A stretch of DNA of 55,179 bases. Source: Oscillospiraceae bacterium. GTDB lineage: Bacteria; Bacillota; Clostridia; Oscillospirales; Acutalibacteraceae. Position 1 is the first letter of the stretch; every line of letters starts with the position of its first letter. Shown piece after piece: positions 28,052-36,251 of this stretch. The translations under genes were made by a program, and so were the position numbers. The notes below the pieces were generated by a model. That model saw only the letters and a program-made list of their open reading frames with translations. It did no database searches and was not told the DNA's origin. The stretch is from assembly GCA_015066345.1 (NCBI GenBank), contig SVOQ01000017.1:1-55179 (forward strand). Direction: 5' to 3'.

Positions 28052-29200
28052 TTAAATAGATGCTAATTCGCGTACTTTTTCACGCATAAGGATATCCGTA
28101 TCAAGGACATCCTGTAATGTATAGTCGGGTTTATCGGGGGCATATTCTGCCGCCTTAGAGATAAACTCGGGAATCTGAAGGAAGGAAATTTTACCCTGTC
28201 TGAAAAGAAGGTTTGCTTCCTCGTTAGCACAGTTAACCGCCGCAGGAATAAGTCCGCCTTTTTTAATAGCGTTACGACAAATATCCATACAGGGGAAATT
28301 TTCATAATCGGGTTTGTAGAAAGAGAGATTACCTACCTCCCACAAATCCAACTGTTTTTCAGGTGACGGGAAACGGTCGGGATATGTTATTGCAAACTGA
28401 ATGGGTAAACGCATATCGGGGTGACCCAACTGAGCAATAACGGAGTTGTCATCATACTCAATAAGAGAGTGAACAATGCTCTCACGATGGACAACTATAT
28501 CAATCATATCGGGGCTTACATCAAATAACCATACTGCCTCAATAAGTTCAAGCCCTTTATTGAACATTGTTGCACTATCGATTGTTATTTTCTGACCCAT
28601 ACTCCAGCTTGGGTGCTTAAGTGCATCCGCAAGTGTAACCTTTTCAAGCTCTGCACGGGTTTTACCGAAGAAAGGACCACCCGAAGCCGTCAGAATAATT
28701 CTCTTTAATGCAGAGTTACGGGGAGCACCTAAAAGGCACTGGAAAATAGCCGAATGTTCACTGTCAACAGGTAACAAGGGCACATTATTTTTCTTAGCTG
28801 CATCCGTTACAAGTTTACCACCTGCTACAAGAGTTTCTTTGTTGGCAAGAGCAATAATTTTACCCGCATTTACTGCATCAAGAGTGGGTTTGAGACCCGC
28901 CATACCTACAACCGAGTTAAGGGTTATTTCGCCCTCTGCCTCAGCACCGCAAAACGAAACGCCCTCAAGACCGCTATAAACTTTTACGGGCAAATCCGCA
29001 ACTCTTACCTTAAGGTCCGCGGCGGCTTTCTCGTCAACAAGCGCCGCATAAGCGGGTTTAAACTCACGAATTTGTTTTTCAATAATATCAACATTTGAAA
29101 ATGCCGCGAGGGATTCAATTTTATATCCCCTTGCTCTTGCAACGTCAAGTGTCTGAACACCGATTGAACCGGTTGAACCTAATAAATTTATCTTTTTCAT
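28052..29200 (-). CDS. dxr: 1-deoxy-D-xylulose 5-phosphate reductoisomerase
   Basis: This 382-aa NADPH-dependent enzyme converts DXP to 2-C-methyl-D-erythritol 4-phosphate, the committed MEP-pathway step. NLLGSTGSIGVQTLDV is the NADPH motif. ALANKETLVAGG, LLPVDSEHSAIFQCL and TASGGPFF are family hallmarks, with metal ligands in the DSEHSA segment. Length is standard. It follows cdsA by 10 nt and precedes rseP by 7 nt in the conserved Firmicutes order. Confidence 0.96.
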   Translation of the reverse strand: MKKINLLGSTGSIGVQTLDVARARGYKIESLAAFSNVDIIEKQIREFKPAYAALVDEKAAADLKVRVADLPVKVYSGLEGVSFCGAEAEGEITLNSVVGMAGLKPTLDAVNAGKIIALANKETLVAGGKLVTDAAKKNNVPLLPVDSEHSAIFQCLLGAPRNSALKRIILTASGGPFFGKTRAELEKVTLADALKHPSWSMGQKITIDSATMFNKGLELIEAVWLFDVSPDMIDIVVHRESIVHSLIEYDDNSVIAQLGHPDMRLPIQFAITYPDRFPSPEKQLDLWEVGNLSFYKPDYENFPCMDICRNAIKKGGLIPAAVNCANEEANLLFRQGKISFLQIPEFISKAAEYAPDKPDYTLQDVLDTDILMREKVRELASI

Positions 29201-29210
29201 AATTTATCAC

Positions 29211-30047
29211 TCAAAACTTATTTACTATGTAGATTGCCGAATATAAAACCGGCATAACGAACAATGCACTGTCGAATCTATCCATAATTCCGCCGTGACC
29301 CGGTAAAAGTTTACCGAAGTCTTTAATACCGAAATTACGTTTAACTGTAGATGCGGCAAGGTCACCAAACATACTTACAACAGAAAGAATTACGCTTAAA
29401 ACAATTACAACGATGTATGAGAAACCTGCTCCGCCGTCGAAGAACTTTTTGAAAACAAAAAGAAGTAAGACATTTAATAACACGGCACCAACAACACCGC
29501 CAATAGCACCCTCAACGGATTTTTTGGGACTGATTTTAGGGCAAAGTTTGTGTTTACCGAATTTACTACCTACAAAGTAAGCGAATATGTCGGTCATCCA
29601 CGAGGCGAAGAAAGCAAATATAAGCAAATATATACCGTCAATCTGCTTATAACCCTTAATGTAATTCTCAATATCTCTGAAAATTATCATTACAGAAAAA
29701 GCATACGGGATACAAACAGAAGCAAATATTGACATTACCGCGTGAATAAATTTGGTTTTTTCGTACTGAAGCAACATCATTATAAGTATTGCTACAACGT
29801 AAATACCACCCATAACCGCAAAGGGAATCTTAATTCCGAAGTGGTACAAAAACGGAATAACCGCCGCAAGAGTCATACTTGCCGCCATAATAAAATAATT
29901 TTTAAGACCGACTGCTTTCTCAATTTCCCACACCGCTATTACAGACAGTAACGCGATAAACACAGGGAAAACAAGAGTATTCATCAAAAGCATTGCACCA
30001 ATAAATATTATTGCAAACAAAGCCCCTGTTATTACTCTTTGTTTCAT
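29211..30047 (-). CDS. cdsA: Phosphatidate cytidylyltransferase
   Basis: This 278-aa integral membrane enzyme makes CDP-diacylglycerol for phospholipid synthesis. It has about seven membrane segments and the C-terminal CdsA signature around [21 protein letters not shown]-type sequence, with the D-x2-PGHGG-x2-DR core. [12 protein letters not shown] is the mid-protein acidic segment. I chose the ATG at 30047, which has AAAGGGTG upstream; a longer frame starts at 30083 but lacks a ribosome site and runs into a hairpin. Confidence 0.94.
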   Translation of the reverse strand: MKQRVITGALFAIIFIGAMLLMNTLVFPVFIALLSVIAVWEIEKAVGLKNYFIMAASMTLAAVIPFLYHFGIKIPFAVMGGIYVVAILIMMLLQYEKTKFIHAVMSIFASVCIPYAFSVMIIFRDIENYIKGYKQIDGIYLLIFAFFASWMTDIFAYFVGSKFGKHKLCPKISPKKSVEGAIGGVVGAVLLNVLLLFVFKKFFDGGAGFSYIVVIVLSVILSVVSMFGDLAASTVKRNFGIKDFGKLLPGHGGIMDRFDSALFVMPVLYSAIYIVNKF

Positions 30048-30080
30048 AAAAACACCCTTTCGAATATTACTGTAAAAAGC

Positions 30081-30119
30081 CATTAAAATCCGAAAGCTTT
30101 CGCAGACGGATTTTTAATG
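30081..30119. repeat. Intra-operon inverted repeat between uppS and cdsA
   Basis: CATTAAAA-TCCG (30081-30092) pairs with CGGATTTTTAATG (30107-30119) with one bulge, and a GAAAGCTTTC palindrome lies inside. On the minus strand it follows the uppS stop and no T tract follows. It may tune cdsA expression or protect the upstream transcript. Confidence 0.5.
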
Positions 30120-30126
30120 AAGAATA

Positions 30127-30858
30127 TTATACACCACCGAAACGGCGATTTCGTTTTTGATAGTCAAAGAGAATTTCGTTTACGTCTTCTTCTGTAAAAT
30201 CAGGCCAGAGAACATCCGAAAACCAGAACTCAGAATATGCCGATTGCCACGTAAGGAAATTTGATAAACGAAACTCGCCACTGGGACGAACTATTATATC
30301 CGGGTCAGGTTGACCGGCGGTATAAATATAGTTATCTACCGTTTCCTGGGAAATATCGTCAACTGACAATTCACCGTCTTTGACTTTCTGAGCAATTTCT
30401 TTAACAGCGTGAGTAATCTCGGCTCTGCCACCATAATTCAAAGCAATATTTACGGTAACGTGGGAATACTTAGCCGTCGTTTTTTCGGCACGTTCAATTA
30501 ATCTTAAAAGGTCTTTGGGAAGCCCTTCTCTTTCGCCGATAAATTTAAGACGCATCTGCTTAATGTCATTTTCTGCGGTACGCTCGTCACCCTCAAGAAG
30601 ATACTCTTTAAAAAGCTTCATAAGAGCTGAAACTTCTTTTTGGGGACGTGACCAGTTCTCCGTTGAAAAGGCATAAAACGTCATATGCTTAATACCCACA
30701 TCGGCACAATACTCGCAGATTTTACGGAAGGTTTTGGCACCTTCTTTATGACCTGCGCTTCGTTCAAGTCCACGCATTTTAGCCCATCTGCCGTTACCGT
30801 CCATTATGAAACCGATGTGTTGCGGTAAAACTTCAAATTGAGGAATATTATCGTACAT
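30127..30858 (-). CDS. uppS: Undecaprenyl diphosphate synthase (cis-prenyltransferase)
   Basis: This 243-aa enzyme builds the C55 lipid carrier for peptidoglycan by adding isopentenyl units to farnesyl diphosphate. HIGFIMDGNGRWAK contains the magnesium-binding aspartate. FYAFSTENW, ALNYGGRAEI and RPSGEFRLSNFLTWQ with SAYSEF are the conserved cis-prenyltransferase regions. Length is typical (about 245 aa). It follows frr by 2 nt, so translation is likely coupled. Confidence 0.96.
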   Translation of the reverse strand: MYDNIPQFEVLPQHIGFIMDGNGRWAKMRGLERSAGHKEGAKTFRKICEYCADVGIKHMTFYAFSTENWSRPQKEVSALMKLFKEYLLEGDERTAENDIKQMRLKFIGEREGLPKDLLRLIERAEKTTAKYSHVTVNIALNYGGRAEITHAVKEIAQKVKDGELSVDDISQETVDNYIYTAGQPDPDIIVRPSGEFRLSNFLTWQSAYSEFWFSDVLWPDFTEEDVNEILFDYQKRNRRFGGV

Positions 30859-30860
30859 AA

Positions 30861-31415
30861 TTATATTTCCATTATCTCTTTAGTTTTTGCAGCCGCAATT
30901 TCATCAACCTTTTTGATGAATTCGTCTGTAATTTTCTGGATTTCTTCTTCACCGTATTTCTGGTCATCCTCGGTGATTTCAGAATTCTTTTTCATTGTTT
31001 TGATTTTTTCGATACAGTCACGTCTTATCTGACGAATAGCAACCTTTGCTTCCTCACCTAAAGATGCAACATCTTTTGAAAGCTGTTTTCTGCGTTCCTC
31101 TGTAAGTGCGGGGAAAACAAGACGGATAATTCTACCGTCGTTTGAAGGATTAAGACCTAAATCAGAAGCAAGAATTGCTTTTTCGATAAGGCTTAATGCG
31201 GACATATCCCAAGGTTGAATAGCAAGTACACGTGCTTCGGGAACTGAAATAGCAGCCATCTGATTAATGGGTGTGGGGCAACCGTAGTAGTCGACCTGAA
31301 TTCTGTCAAGAACTGCTGCGTTAGCTCTACCCGCTCTGATTGAGTTGTACTCGTATTTAAGAGAATTGATTGATTTCTCCATTTTTTCTTTTGCTCTGTT
31401 GAATACTGAATCCAT
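30861..31415 (-). CDS. frr: Ribosome recycling factor
   Basis: This 184-aa protein splits post-termination ribosomes together with EF-G. It has the RRF two-domain pattern: the RAGRANAAVLDRI stretch, the YYGCPTPINQMA hinge region, and the C-terminal three-helix bundle ending IQKITDEFIKKVDEIAAAK. I chose the ATG at 31415 (MDSVFN) with GGAGGT 7 nt upstream; an earlier in-frame ATG at 31430 is part of that ribosome site. It lies 18 nt after pyrH, the standard gene order. Confidence 0.95.
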   Translation of the reverse strand: MDSVFNRAKEKMEKSINSLKYEYNSIRAGRANAAVLDRIQVDYYGCPTPINQMAAISVPEARVLAIQPWDMSALSLIEKAILASDLGLNPSNDGRIIRLVFPALTEERRKQLSKDVASLGEEAKVAIRQIRRDCIEKIKTMKKNSEITEDDQKYGEEEIQKITDEFIKKVDEIAAAKTKEIMEI

Positions 31416-31433
31416 AAAATTTACCTCCATTAA

Positions 31434-32138
31434 TTAAGAAACTACCGTTCCGGCATTCTCACCGCAAACAGCTCTGTTGATATTTTCCGTATCGTTAAGA
31501 TTAAATACAAGAATCGGAATTTTGTTTTCACGACAAATTGCAGCCGCCGCAGTATCCATTACCGCAAGATTTCTTGCAAGAAGTTCGTCGTGAGAAATTT
31601 TATCAAATTTAACGGCATCGCTGAATTTATTGGGGTCCTTATCATAAACACCGTCAACATTTGTAGCCTTAAAATATACGTCCGCATTAATCTGAGCAGC
31701 TCTGAGAGCGGCACCTGAGTCAGTTGAGAAGAAGGGGTTACCGGTACCACCTGCAAAAATAACTACTCTGCCCTTTTCGAGATGTCTTACCGCTTCATCT
31801 CTTACGAATGTTTCAACAACACCCACAATCTGAACGGCGGACATTACACGGGCATCAACGCCAACATCAAGGAAACCTTGTTGTAAAGCCAATGAATTCA
31901 TAACTGTTGCCAACATACCGATACTGTCGGCTCTTGTTCTGTCCATATCGCCACTTGAACGGCCACGCCAGAAGTTACCGCCACCAACTACGATACCGAC
32001 CTGAACACCTTTATCTGTAACCTTTTTAACTGCATTGCAGACCTCGTTGATAATATTGAAATCAAAACCGTGACCTGCTTCACCGGCGAGTACCTCACCG
32101 CTGAGTTTTAAAAGCAGTCTTTTATAAACGGGTTCCAT
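31434..32138 (-). CDS. pyrH: UMP kinase
   Basis: This 234-aa amino-acid-kinase-family enzyme phosphorylates UMP to UDP. LLLKLSGEVLAG, VGGGNFWRGR and FAGGTGNPFFSTDSGAALRA are the ATP, UMP and glycine-rich segments. DGVYDKDP near the end is also typical. Length is standard. It is the first gene of a nine-gene minus-strand operon reaching the M20 peptidase. GAAAGGGG precedes the ATG. Confidence 0.96.
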   Translation of the reverse strand: MEPVYKRLLLKLSGEVLAGEAGHGFDFNIINEVCNAVKKVTDKGVQVGIVVGGGNFWRGRSSGDMDRTRADSIGMLATVMNSLALQQGFLDVGVDARVMSAVQIVGVVETFVRDEAVRHLEKGRVVIFAGGTGNPFFSTDSGAALRAAQINADVYFKATNVDGVYDKDPNKFSDAVKFDKISHDELLARNLAVMDTAAAAICRENKIPILVFNLNDTENINRAVCGENAGTVVS

Positions 32139-32188
32139 AAAATAAATCCCCTTTCACCGTAAATAACGGCATAATTTTTTACTATATT

Positions 32189-32217
32189 ATTTTACAATAA
32201 ATGCTAACTCTTGTAAA
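32189..32217 (-). promoter_or_regulatory. Sigma-A promoter of the pyrH-polC operon
   Basis: On the minus strand TTTACA (32217-32212) and TAAAAT (32194-32189) are 17 nt apart, about 50 nt upstream of the pyrH start. Confidence 0.65.
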
Positions 32218-32272
32218 TAGTTAAATAACTAAAATTAACCCATTATTTATATTTAATTTATACAACAAATAA

Positions 32273-32297
32273 TGCCGACGGATTTATTCCGTCGGCA
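32273..32297 (-). terminator. spo0A terminator
   Basis: TGCCGACGGA (32273-32282) pairs with TCCGTCGGCA (32288-32297) around a 5-nt loop. On the minus strand it begins 8 nt after the spo0A stop and is followed by ATTATTTGTTG, a modest T-rich tract. Confidence 0.8.
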
Positions 32298-32304
32298 AAC
32301 TATT

Positions 32305-33069
32305 TCAAGAGACTCGTCTTTTAAGCCTTATTTTATCAGAAATCATAGCAACAAATTCGGAGTTAGTGGGTTTACCACGTTGACTTTGTATTGTATAGCC
32401 GAAGTAAGAGTTCAAAACCTCTACATCGCCTCTGTCCCAAGCGACTTCTATTGCATGACGAATTGCTCTTTCAACACGTGATGATGTACTTTTAAAATTC
32501 TTAGCCACGGTAGGATAAAGAATTTTAGTAACCGAATTTAACATATCGGGATTTTCAACCGTAAGGCGAATTGCCTCTCTCACATACTGATACCCTTTAA
32601 TATGAGCGGGAACACCAATCTGATGAAGAATTTCGGTAATAACAACCGTTAAATCCTCCTGGGCTTCGTAATGGGCAGTAATACCTACACCCTTCCAACT
32701 GGAAATCTGTATAATACGTTCCGCCATCATCTGAGGGTCAATCGGTTTAAGGAAATAATAATCCACACCGCATTTAGTAATTTCCCTTTCAAAATTCGGA
32801 TTATCAATACCCGACATTACGATTATTAACGGTCTTTTTACAGGGTCCTTCATATTGATACGTGATATAACGCCCATCGCATCAATATGTTGTAAAAAAG
32901 CATCCATAATAATAACTTCGGGATGGTATTCTTCATATAATTTTAAAAGTTCCGCCCCGTTCTTTGCACACATCCTCACATCCATTTTATTGCTGCGAAG
33001 AACTGTTGCAAGCTTAAGAGTAGCATCATCCTTTTCATCAGTCAATAAAACAGATAAGTTGCTAACCAT
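32305..33069 (-). CDS. spo0A: Sporulation master regulator Spo0A
   Basis: This 254-aa response regulator turns on sporulation when phosphorylated. The receiver domain has the acidic pocket TDEKDD (10-15), the phospho-acceptor Asp56 in IIMDAF and the switch lysine in FLKPID. The DNA-binding domain (about 145-254) carries the near-invariant SSRVERAIRHAIEVAW recognition helix and KPTNSEFVAM. In most Clostridia spoIVB lies directly upstream; here about 4.9 kb separates them. Its promoter is at 33100-33128 and two Spo0A-box matches lie upstream at 33219-33237. Confidence 0.97.
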   Translation of the reverse strand: MVSNLSVLLTDEKDDATLKLATVLRSNKMDVRMCAKNGAELLKLYEEYHPEVIIMDAFLQHIDAMGVISRINMKDPVKRPLIIVMSGIDNPNFEREITKCGVDYYFLKPIDPQMMAERIIQISSWKGVGITAHYEAQEDLTVVITEILHQIGVPAHIKGYQYVREAIRLTVENPDMLNSVTKILYPTVAKNFKSTSSRVERAIRHAIEVAWDRGDVEVLNSYFGYTIQSQRGKPTNSEFVAMISDKIRLKRRVS

Positions 33070-33099
33070 TCCGTAAACACCTCCTAAAAAAGTAAGACA

Positions 33100-33128
33100 A
33101 TTGTATCATTTTTAGTGCCATGTATCAA
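33100..33128 (-). promoter_or_regulatory. Vegetative promoter of spo0A
   Basis: On the minus strand TTGATA (33128-33123) and TACAAT (33105-33100) are 17 nt apart. The leader is short, with AGGAGGTG just before the ATG. I did not find a convincing sigma-H promoter further upstream. Confidence 0.65.
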
Positions 33129-33218
33129 GGCACATCAACAAATATCGTGACTTTAAACAAATCCCGGAATTTTTGAATATTTGTAAAAAGTCGTAAAAGT
33201 TTGTAACTTGTCCCAAAA

Positions 33219-33237
33219 TGTCGAAACCTTTGTCGAA
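33219..33237. promoter_or_regulatory. Tandem Spo0A boxes
   Basis: Two exact copies of the 0A box TGTCGAA start at 33219 and 33231 in the same orientation, 12 nt apart. They lie about 90-115 nt upstream of the spo0A -35 element, in the spo0A / sigma-factor intergenic region. This fits autoregulation, or action on the divergent side. Confidence 0.6.
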
Positions 33238-33630
33238 TCTGACACTTGGCAAAAGTAAAATTTAAAAGATTATTTGATTTTTTTATAATTTATTTGCCGT
33301 TTGCTATATTTAACCGGTCACCCTTTCCGAATGTTTTTTTAAGTAACCATTTATCCTAATTATTAAAGCTGAATACCCCCCTACTACCGTAAATTTGGTT
33401 ACATATTTATATGACCGTTTTTTCAAAACACTACATAATTTTTTTGAATTTTGTTAAATTTTACAAAAATTATACAAATTCGTAGTTTTTGTTGATAAAA
33501 CAACACAAATAGCAGAGGTTATAAAATAACAATTGCCTGTTTTAAATGATAATTCAAATTATTTACTACCTGTTTTATGGGGACAAAACATATAATAAAG
33601 ACTTATAAATCAACCAAAATTGCCCTTTTG
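33238..33630. other. AT-rich intergenic region, spo0A to ECF sigma gene
   Basis: The gap between spo0A and the sigma gene is 636 nt in all. This middle part is very AT-rich and shows no open frame with a ribosome site and no strong hairpin. The ends of the gap hold the annotated 0A boxes and promoters. Confidence 0.5.
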
Positions 33631-33672
33631 TTCGACAAATTGATTGATTTAACGACAAAAAAGTGATATCAT
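33631..33672 (+). promoter_or_regulatory. Promoter of the sigma-factor cassette with a Spo0A box
   Basis: TTGATT (33644-33649), 17 nt, TATCAT (33667-33672) form a sigma-A-like promoter. A Spo0A box in reverse orientation (TTCGACA, 33631-33637) lies 6 nt upstream of the -35, and a near-match AACGACA lies in the spacer at 33651-33657. That placement suits direct control by Spo0A. Confidence 0.55.
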
Positions 33673-33705
33673 CGTACAGTACACTTACAAAAGGAGGCGA
33701 TATAT

Positions 33706-34272
33706 ATGATAGATAAAGAAACCGCTAAGAAAATAGCAAACGAATATTACAGCGAGATACATTCATATTGCCTCTCTTACGCCCACTGCACCGAAGGTGA
33801 AGCGGACGATATAACGCAGGAGGTATTCCTGACGCTCCAGAAAAAAGCAGACACATTTAAAGATATCAATGTACGCGCGTGGCTTTTCAAAACGGCTAAA
33901 AATAAAACAAGGGAATATTTCAGAAAGCAAAACAAGGCAGAGAAATTAGTTCCGCTGAATCCCGACGCATTACCCACGGACGATATGTACGTTTACATTG
34001 ACAAATACTTTGAAGACGCTGATTACGTTTCGGACGAATACATAGAAAAGTGCAAGGAGCTTATACTAAAATCACTTAACAAAAAGGAAATCGAGCTTTA
34101 CACCAAGGTATTTGTAGAAAAGAAGAAATACAAACAAGTAGCCGAGGAAATGAACATAAGCGAAAAGAACGTAACAGTAAGGGTATCAAGACTCAGACAG
34201 AAGATAAAAACCTTAGTAAGATTGTCATTGAGCGTAGTCGGTCAGGTAGTAATAAAGCTGTTTTTTATGTAA
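33706..34272 (+). CDS. ECF-type RNA polymerase sigma factor
   Basis: This 188-aa sigma-70-family protein has region 2 at about 15-75 (CTEGEADDITQEVFLTLQ, then RAWLFKTAKNKTREYFRK) and region 4 at about 125-172 (YKQVAEEMNISEKNVTVRVSRLRQKIK), with no region 3. It would direct RNA polymerase to a small regulon. It is followed by a membrane protein that looks like its anti-sigma factor and by a secreted protein. AAGGAGG precedes the ATG. Target promoters cannot be named from this window. Confidence 0.88.
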   Translation: MIDKETAKKIANEYYSEIHSYCLSYAHCTEGEADDITQEVFLTLQKKADTFKDINVRAWLFKTAKNKTREYFRKQNKAEKLVPLNPDALPTDDMYVYIDKYFEDADYVSDEYIEKCKELILKSLNKKEIELYTKVFVEKKKYKQVAEEMNISEKNVTVRVSRLRQKIKTLVRLSLSVVGQVVIKLFFM

Positions 34273-34326
34273 AAATTGACTTTTTTCAAATTTTTTTAAA
34301 AAAATTTAAAATTTTTTTGTAGTATT

Positions 34327-34353
34327 TTCAATATATTGTCATTATATATTGAA
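34327..34353. repeat. Inverted repeat ahead of the anti-sigma-like gene
   Basis: TTCAATATA (34327-34335) pairs with TATATTGAA (34345-34353) across a 9-nt loop. It lies between the sigma gene and the next gene, just before two ribosome-site-like AAAGGAG sequences. It could be an operator or a leader hairpin. Confidence 0.45.
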
Positions 34354-34388
34354 AGGAGGAAAAACTTTTCGGGAAAGGAGCGTTTTTT

Positions 34389-35198
34389 ATGGATACCAAT
34401 TATCAGGACAAAGACAGAGTAATTGAATATTTATCCGTTATACGTGATGCGGAAGTTAACAAACCGCCACAGGAATCGGATGAAGAATTAATCGAAGCCT
34501 GCGTCGGACTATTGCTGTATTTACAGGATAAAAACGCAGAGCTTACACCCGAACAAATCAGCGAAGCGGTAGAAAAGATACCGTTCGTTGATACAGAAAA
34601 AGTAGTAAAACTAAAAAACAAAAATAAAAAAGTCAACAAATTTAAATTACTTCTGATTGCTGCGATTATACCCATTATATTAACAATATTGACCCTTATG
34701 GCTATGGCGGATATAGATTGGTCCTATTCAAAAATCTTAAAAGAGTTGTTTGACGGTGTGGACAAGACACCTATTGGTGAGATAATTCATAAATTTGATA
34801 ACGAAACTGGTAAAATCAACAGATATTTATATACAACACCTAGTGAATTTGCCAACGAATATGATATAAATATTTTAGTTCCTTCTAACGACTTCAAAGA
34901 AGAAAAACTAATAAGCATTTCATATTTAAGATACCCAACCGGTGATGAAATAGAATTCCGCTTTGAAAATGAACATTTAAGTTACACCATTTATATGGGC
35001 AATAACTTAGAAGCTGAATTAGACAATGTACCAACCACACAAGCCACAATAAACAACTTAGACTGTTACATTGTCGACCTGAGCGATATAGGGCTTTATC
35101 AAGTATATTTCAACCACAACGGATACACATATTGTTTCAATCATAGCGATTTAGATGAAATGATTAATTTGATTGAAAATATGGAGGAAATAAAATGA
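34389..35198 (+). CDS. Single-pass membrane protein, probable anti-sigma factor
   Basis: This 269-aa protein has a cytosolic N-terminal segment of about 85 residues, a lysine-rich stretch (VVKLKNKNKKVNKFK), one membrane helix (about 90-110, LLLIAAIIPIILTILTLMA) and an outer domain of about 160 residues. The outer part ends in a DUF4367-like pattern (TYCFNHSDLDEMINLIENM), a domain often found in membrane proteins encoded beside ECF sigma factors. No ZAS zinc motif is visible, so the anti-sigma role rests on topology and neighbourhood. It overlaps the following gene by 4 nt (ATGA). Confidence 0.65.
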   Translation: MDTNYQDKDRVIEYLSVIRDAEVNKPPQESDEELIEACVGLLLYLQDKNAELTPEQISEAVEKIPFVDTEKVVKLKNKNKKVNKFKLLLIAAIIPIILTILTLMAMADIDWSYSKILKELFDGVDKTPIGEIIHKFDNETGKINRYLYTTPSEFANEYDINILVPSNDFKEEKLISISYLRYPTGDEIEFRFENEHLSYTIYMGNNLEAELDNVPTTQATINNLDCYIVDLSDIGLYQVYFNHNGYTYCFNHSDLDEMINLIENMEEIK

Positions 35199-35599
35199 AA
35201 ACCAAGAAGCTTTTAGCTATGGCTTTAGCCCTTAGTACCCTTTTGACTATATTTATAATGCCCGTAGGTGCTACGGAAGAACAAACGAACGAAGATATTG
35301 AAATCGTTATTTTAAACGAAGATATTTCTGAGGAAGCAAAAGCAAAAATATACGCTTACTACTCGGACCCCGACCACAATCACGAAAATACCGAAGACGG
35401 TGCTACAACCTACGGTTTAATCTGTACCGTTATTGGTCATAAAATAGACACATCAACAGTATACACCATAAATCACAAAGCACGTGCTACCGCACCCAGA
35501 TGTCTCAGAAAAACTTACTTACATGAGGTTTGTACAAGATGTGACGATTACGAAACCTCTACACTTACATCAACTAAATACATCAACTGCTGTGCATAA
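35195..35599 (+). CDS. Small secreted Cys/His-containing protein
   Basis: This 134-aa protein has a clear signal peptide (MKTKKLLAMALALSTLLTIF, cleavage probably after PVGA). The mature part of about 107 residues is acidic at first (EDIEIVILNEDISEEAKAK), then has a HNHE segment and cysteines in LICTVIGHK, APRCLRK, EVCTRCDDYE and a terminal NCCA. I do not recognise a family; the CxxC plus HxH residues could bind metal or form disulfides. It is translationally coupled to the anti-sigma-like gene. Confidence 0.7.
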   Translation: MKTKKLLAMALALSTLLTIFIMPVGATEEQTNEDIEIVILNEDISEEAKAKIYAYYSDPDHNHENTEDGATTYGLICTVIGHKIDTSTVYTINHKARATAPRCLRKTYLHEVCTRCDDYETSTLTSTKYINCCA

Positions 35600-35603
35600 A
35601 TAA

Positions 35604-35639
35604 CTTTTAAACATCTTCAAAACGAGGGTTGTTTAAAAG
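35604..35639. repeat. Inverted repeat downstream of the sigma cassette
   Basis: CTTTTAAACA (35604-35613) pairs perfectly with TGTTTAAAAG (35630-35639) around a 16-nt loop, 5 nt after the stop codon of the secreted protein. There is no T tract, so it is unlikely to be the main terminator. Confidence 0.5.
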
Positions 35640-35671
35640 CAAGCAAAGAATAGTAGTGACGTAAATAATGC

Positions 35672-35718
35672 AAATCACCCCACCCGCAACATCCCGTTGC
35701 AGATGGGGTGATTTCATA
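35672..35718 (+). terminator. Terminator of the sigma cassette
   Basis: AAATCACCCCA (35672-35682) pairs with TGGGGTGATTT (35704-35714), and an inner GCAAC/GTTGC stem (35686-35700) makes a long branched hairpin. The T tract is short. Confidence 0.7.
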
Positions 35719-35728
35719 TTTCGTTAAC

Positions 35729-35793
35729 GCGAAGCCCAGCCGTCCTGCCGCTTGCGGGAGGAAGGGGGACCACCGACAGGTGGTGGAAGGTCC
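35729..35793. repeat. GC-rich structured repeat, left arm of a 65-bp inverted repeat
   Basis: These 65 bases are the reverse complement of 36252-36316 with a single mismatch (A against C in the loop of the CCACC hairpin). The unit begins GCGAAGCCCAGCCGTCC and ends GGTGGTGGAAGGTCC. It is much more GC-rich than its surroundings. Its last base overlaps the stop codon of the enclosed DUF559 gene. Confidence 0.9.
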
Positions 35794-36200
35794 TAAACAT
35801 CGTCAGGAAAATTTACCTTCACACCCAAAACTTGAGCTTTTTCTTCACAATGTGTAGTTATATCATATACAACTGTTCCAAAATCTTTTTTTATATCTAT
35901 ATTATCAAATCGGATTACGCTTAATCCTAAATCCTCAAGAAATTGTGTTCTTTTTGTATCGTATAAAGAATTTGCTATATCGTAATGTTGTACACCGTCA
36001 ATCTCAATTACTATTTTCAATTTAGGGCAATAAAAATCAACAATATAATTACCAATTATCTTTTGACGGTGGAATCTTGGGGTTATCTTATTCAGAAAGT
36101 CGTACCAAATCGTCTTTTCTTCATTGGTCATATTTTTTCGTAAATTCTTGGCGTGTTGATCTAAAGTTGAATTTACGGGGATTATAATTTTCTTTTTCAT
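35793..36200 (-). CDS. DUF559 endonuclease-like protein
   Basis: This 135-aa protein is of the DUF559 family, which has a Vsr/PD-(D/E)XK-like nuclease fold. The core is FHRQKIIGNYIVDFYCPKL, then IVIEIDGVQHYD and a C-terminal QFLEDLGLSVIRFDNIDI. These supply the D, E-x-D and following residues expected of the nuclease site. No DNA target is known for the family. The start at 36200 has GGGAGGT upstream; that site lies in a degenerate repeat copy (36189-36210). The gene is framed by a 65-bp inverted repeat, so it may travel as a unit. Confidence 0.8.
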   Translation of the reverse strand: MKKKIIIPVNSTLDQHAKNLRKNMTNEEKTIWYDFLNKITPRFHRQKIIGNYIVDFYCPKLKIVIEIDGVQHYDIANSLYDTKRTQFLEDLGLSVIRFDNIDIKKDFGTVVYDITTHCEEKAQVLGVKVNFPDDV

Positions 36201-36251
36201 GGGACCTCCCACGCTGTGGTGTCACAAGTATTTATTGAAACCAATTTTCAG

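Noticed and set aside
33190-33199. GTCGTAAAAG as a third Spo0A box near spo0A
   Set aside because: Differs from TGTCGAA at key positions; kept only the two exact boxes.
34276-34310. TTGACT as a promoter between the sigma and anti-sigma-like genes
   Set aside because: No -10 at 16-18 nt; the stretch is simply A/T runs.
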